From positions 1-7,631 of the forward strand of contig CALCFG010000026.1 in NCBI GenBank assembly GCA_937900565.1: a stretch of 7,631 nucleotides of DNA, given 5' to 3'. The translations under genes were made by a program, and so were the position numbers. Positions 5,770-7,631 of the stretch are shown one piece after another (within the stretch, counting starts at the first letter, position 1; every line of letters starts with the position of its first letter). Source of the stretch: an uncultured Erysipelotrichaceae bacterium (GTDB taxonomy: Bacteria; Bacillota_I; Bacilli_A; Erysipelotrichales; Erysipelotrichaceae). The notes beneath the pieces were generated by a model. It saw only the letters and a list, made by a program, of their open reading frames with translations, was not told where the DNA came from and searched no databases.

Positions 5770-6030
5770 ATGGAAGATTATGGAAAGACCATGAGTTTTA
5801 ACTCAGAAATTGTGAAACGTGAAAACATTAAAGAAGTTATGTTGTTAGTACGTCAAGCATTAATCGAAAGAGGTTATGACCCCATCAATCAAATATCTGG
5901 TTATTTGATTAGCAATGATCCAGCTTATATTTCAAGTCATTTAAACGCTCGAACAACGATCCAATCGTTGGATCGTTACGATATCATTGAAGAATTAGTG
6001 CGTTACTATTTTGAAGGACAATCCAAATAA
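5770..6030 (+). CDS. ireB: IreB/ReoM family regulatory phosphoprotein (UPF0297/DUF965, YrzL)
   Basis: This 86-residue protein belongs to the IreB/ReoM family. In Enterococcus and Listeria, family members are substrates of the PASTA Ser/Thr kinase (IreK/PrkA) and tune peptidoglycan synthesis, in Listeria through ClpCP-dependent turnover of MurA. The core RGYDPINQISGYLISNDPAYI (about 34-54) and IIEELVRYYFEGQ (72-84) are nearly canonical. The N-terminus MEDYGKTMSF aligns without gaps with the family's T4/T7 phosphosite region: Thr7 is present, while position 4 is Tyr rather than Thr. A strong ribosome binding site fixes the start at 5770, and an internal ATG at 5791 would lose Thr7. Its TAA overlaps the ruvX ATG by one base (TAATG), so translation is probably coupled. 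No kinase gene is in the window. Confidence 0.95.
   Translation: MEDYGKTMSFNSEIVKRENIKEVMLLVRQALIERGYDPINQISGYLISNDPAYISSHLNARTTIQSLDRYDIIEELVRYYFEGQSK
5955..5977. repeat. Perfect inverted repeat inside the ireB coding region
   Basis: AACGATCCA (5955-5963) and TGGATCGTT (5969-5977) are exact reverse complements around a 5-nt loop ATCGT. They lie within ireB codons for TTIQSLDR, about 53 nt before the ruvX start. With four G-C pairs it is one of the stronger hairpins in this AT-rich window. It has no T-run, so it is not a terminator. Confidence 0.7.
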
Positions 6031-6479
6031 TGAATGTTATTGCTTTAGATATTGGATCCGTACGTTGTGGTGTGGCGAAAAGTGATCCCAGTGGATTAAT
6101 TGCCTCTACATTAACCACATTAAAATATCCAAGTGAAGACTATGAAACTTGTTTGGATATGATATTGGATCTTGTGGATGAGATTAAACCCGATACAATT
6201 GTGATTGGATTTCCAAAAAAACTTGATAATACTATAGGCGAAAAAGCTGAATTGGCCATGGCGTTTAAAGATGCATTGGAAAATGAAGTGGATATTCCAA
6301 TTGTATTATGGGATGAACGGTATACTACGGTTATGAGCAATCGTATTTTGATTCAAGCAGATGTATCCCGTAAAAAAAGAAAAGATGTGGTAGATAAAAT
6401 TGCTGCTACTTTTATATTGCAAGGCTATTTAGATGCTATAAGAGCCAAAGAAAGGAATCAAGAAAATGTCAGTGAATAA
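6030..6479 (+). CDS. ruvX: Holliday junction resolvase-like / pre-16S rRNA nuclease RuvX (YqgF, YrrK)
   Basis: This is a 149-residue RNase H-fold nuclease of the YqgF family. It is described both as a putative Holliday junction resolvase and, in E. coli, as the enzyme maturing the 16S rRNA 5' end. The N-terminal ALDIGSVRCGVAKSDPSG (5-22) carries the first catalytic Asp (D7). VIGFPKKLDNTIGEKA (58-73) is the usual central motif. WDERYTT (94-100) supplies the Glu (E96), and SRKKRKDVVDKIAATFILQGYLD (113-135) supplies the last Asp (D122). All expected acidic residues are present, so the enzyme looks active. Length is slightly above the usual 138-145. The ATG shares one base with the ireB stop and the gene overlaps yrzB by 14 bp, which places it firmly inside the operon. 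Confidence 0.95.
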   Translation: MNVIALDIGSVRCGVAKSDPSGLIASTLTTLKYPSEDYETCLDMILDLVDEIKPDTIVIGFPKKLDNTIGEKAELAMAFKDALENEVDIPIVLWDERYTTVMSNRILIQADVSRKKRKDVVDKIAATFILQGYLDAIRAKERNQENVSE

Positions 6480-6741
6480 TGAAAACTCACTAATTATTAG
6501 TGATGAAAATGGAAATGAAAAAGTATTAGCTATTCTTTTTACTTTTGATAACCCTGAGACTGGGGATAGTTACGTTGTGGCAACTGATCCAAGTGATGAA
6601 GATTTAATCTTTGGATTCCGCTATGATGAAGATAATAATTTAATTCCAGTAGATCCGGATATTGATGAAGAAGAATTCAACATGGTTGCGGAAGTTTTGG
6701 CATCATTTGCCGATGAAATTGAAGATAACAGTGAAGAATAA
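6466..6741 (+). CDS. yrzB: DUF1292 family acidic protein (YrzB-like)
   Basis: This is a 91-residue, very acidic protein with 27 Asp/Glu against only one Lys and one Arg. It matches the DUF1292 family through the pattern LIISDENGNEKVLAILFTFD (9-28), SYVVATDPSDED (35-46) and FGFRYDEDNNLIPVDPDIDEEEFNMVAEVLASF (49-81). Function is unknown in the family. It is regularly found between ruvX and mltG in Firmicutes, which supports the call. The start at 6466 has AAAGGA at 6451-6456 with 9-nt spacing, inside the end of ruvX. The overlap of 14 bp suggests translational coupling. There is no signal peptide or membrane helix, so it is presumably cytoplasmic. Confidence 0.9.
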   Translation: MSVNNENSLIISDENGNEKVLAILFTFDNPETGDSYVVATDPSDEDLIFGFRYDEDNNLIPVDPDIDEEEFNMVAEVLASFADEIEDNSEE

Positions 6742-6746
6742 ATAGT

Positions 6747-7631
6747 ATGAGTCAAATAAAAAAAACACGCAAAGTAGTTAAACGGAAACGTAAGCGTATT
6801 AAACCATTGCCATTAATTTTAATGGCTTTGACAATTCTATTAGTGTTTTGTGGTGCTTTTTTTGGTATTGGTTATTCGAATGCGCAAAAAGCAGTCGCCA
6901 AGGAAAGCGAATCTTTAATTTTTACTATTGATCCAGGGACAAATGGCAAACAAGTATTGGCCCAATTAGAAGATGAAGGCATTATAAATAATGCTTTTTA
7001 TGCTGGTTTATATGCTAAATTCAATGGTTTAACTGCATTTTGTGCTGGGACTTTTGAATTGGATAAATCCTTTGATTTAAATACTATTTTAACAATCTTA
7101 AATGATCCCAAAGCAGCGCAAACGGATACGGTTAGTGTAACGGTTATTGAAGGGGATTGGGTTAAACATATTGCGATGAAAATTGCGGAAGTTACAAGTA
7201 TTAGCGAAGCTGAACTATTAGCAGCTTGGAATGATCGAAGTTATGTTGAAACATTAATGAATGACTATTCTGTATTAACTGAAGATATTTTTAATGATAA
7301 TGCCCGTTATTTGTTGGAAGGTTATTTATTTCCGGATACATATCAATTCTTTGCGGATACTAATGTTGATGAAGTGACACGCAAGATGTTAGATAATACC
7401 CAAAAAGTATATGATGCATTAAAAAATCAAAAAAGCGACACTATGAGTGTGCATGAATGGTTTACCTTGGCTTCTATCGTGCAATATGAGGCGAGCAAAG
7501 TGGAAGATATGAAGTTAGTTGCCAGTGTCTTTTTAAACCGATTGGCGGTTAGTATGCCACTTCAATCTTCGGTAACGGTTTGTTATGCTTTAGATGTTGA
7601 AAAAGATGGCAATTGGCAACAATGCGAAGTA
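6747..7631 (+). CDS. mltG: endolytic murein transglycosylase MltG (YceG-like), 3' end outside window
   Basis: The first 295 residues of MltG are present and the frame is open to the window edge, leaving roughly the last 60-100 residues missing. MltG is membrane-anchored and cleaves nascent peptidoglycan strands, releasing them from the synthase. The very basic N-terminus (KKTRKVVKRKRKRIK) is followed by one helix (about 21-43), giving an N-in, C-out topology. A LysM-like part follows (about 57-122, FTIDPGTNGKQVLAQL...), and then the catalytic domain. That domain includes LLEGYLFPDTY and LASIVQYEASKVEDMKLVASVFLNRL, with SMPLQSSVTVCYAL near the edge. E248 in VQYEAS aligns with the catalytic Glu, and the Glu two residues before it in the common IVEKE form is Gln here. 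The ATG is 5 nt after yrzB and has no good ribosome binding site, so reinitiation after yrzB is likely. Confidence 0.95.
   Translation, partial: MSQIKKTRKVVKRKRKRIKPLPLILMALTILLVFCGAFFGIGYSNAQKAVAKESESLIFTIDPGTNGKQVLAQLEDEGIINNAFYAGLYAKFNGLTAFCAGTFELDKSFDLNTILTILNDPKAAQTDTVSVTVIEGDWVKHIAMKIAEVTSISEAELLAAWNDRSYVETLMNDYSVLTEDIFNDNARYLLEGYLFPDTYQFFADTNVDEVTRKMLDNTQKVYDALKNQKSDTMSVHEWFTLASIVQYEASKVEDMKLVASVFLNRLAVSMPLQSSVTVCYALDVEKDGNWQQCEV

Noticed and set aside
6140..6340. 66-codon - strand frame inside ruvX
   Set aside because: It is antisense to well conserved RuvX motifs and Ser-rich as typical for antisense frames.

Overview
The window looks like chromosomal DNA from a low-GC Gram-positive bacterium (Firmicutes in the broad sense). 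The signs are AT-rich DNA, strong AGGAGG-type ribosome binding sites, a T-box leader in front of alaS, and the alaS-ireB-ruvX-yrzB-mltG gene order typical of that group. The AlaRS N-terminus (WINAG, RITNAQKSIRTNDIENVG) and the DUF1461 protein also fit. An Erysipelotrichia-like or neighbouring lineage is my guess and is not demonstrated by the sequence.

Left block (1-1563, + strand): a tightly packed, probably single transcript. It holds the 3' end of rdgB (XTP/dITP diphosphatase), a four-helix DUF1461/TIGR01906 membrane protein, the tRNA wobble methyltransferase trmL, and an overlapping 59-codon single-helix membrane protein. A strong AT-rich hairpin terminator at 1520-1563 closes the block. 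Neighbouring genes overlap by 32, 8 and 8 bp.

Middle (1564-3008): an unexplained long hairpin at 1615-1662, then a lone RpiR-type regulator on the - strand (1745-2518) with a palindrome just upstream of its start. The 516-nt gap up to alaS holds that palindrome, about 180 nt with no recognised function, an extended -10 promoter, and a complete alanine T-box riboswitch. The T-box has Stem I with a GCT specifier, a Stem III hairpin, the T-box bulge with TGGT, and mutually exclusive antiterminator and terminator.

Right block (3035-7631, + strand): alaS, controlled by the T-box and ending in its own terminator (5657-5694). A new promoter then drives ireB/reoM, ruvX, yrzB (DUF1292) and mltG, which is cut by the window edge. 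In characterised Firmicutes the IreB/ReoM protein links a Ser/Thr kinase to peptidoglycan synthesis and MltG cleaves nascent glycan strands. This operon therefore joins envelope control with the RNA/DNA housekeeping nuclease RuvX.

I see no mobile element, CRISPR array, tRNA or rRNA, and no convincing new multi-gene system. The items most worth a second look are the small membrane ORF after trmL, the rpiR palindrome, the 1615-1662 hairpin, a perfect 9-bp hairpin inside ireB, and the IreB N-terminus, which keeps Thr7 but not Thr4.
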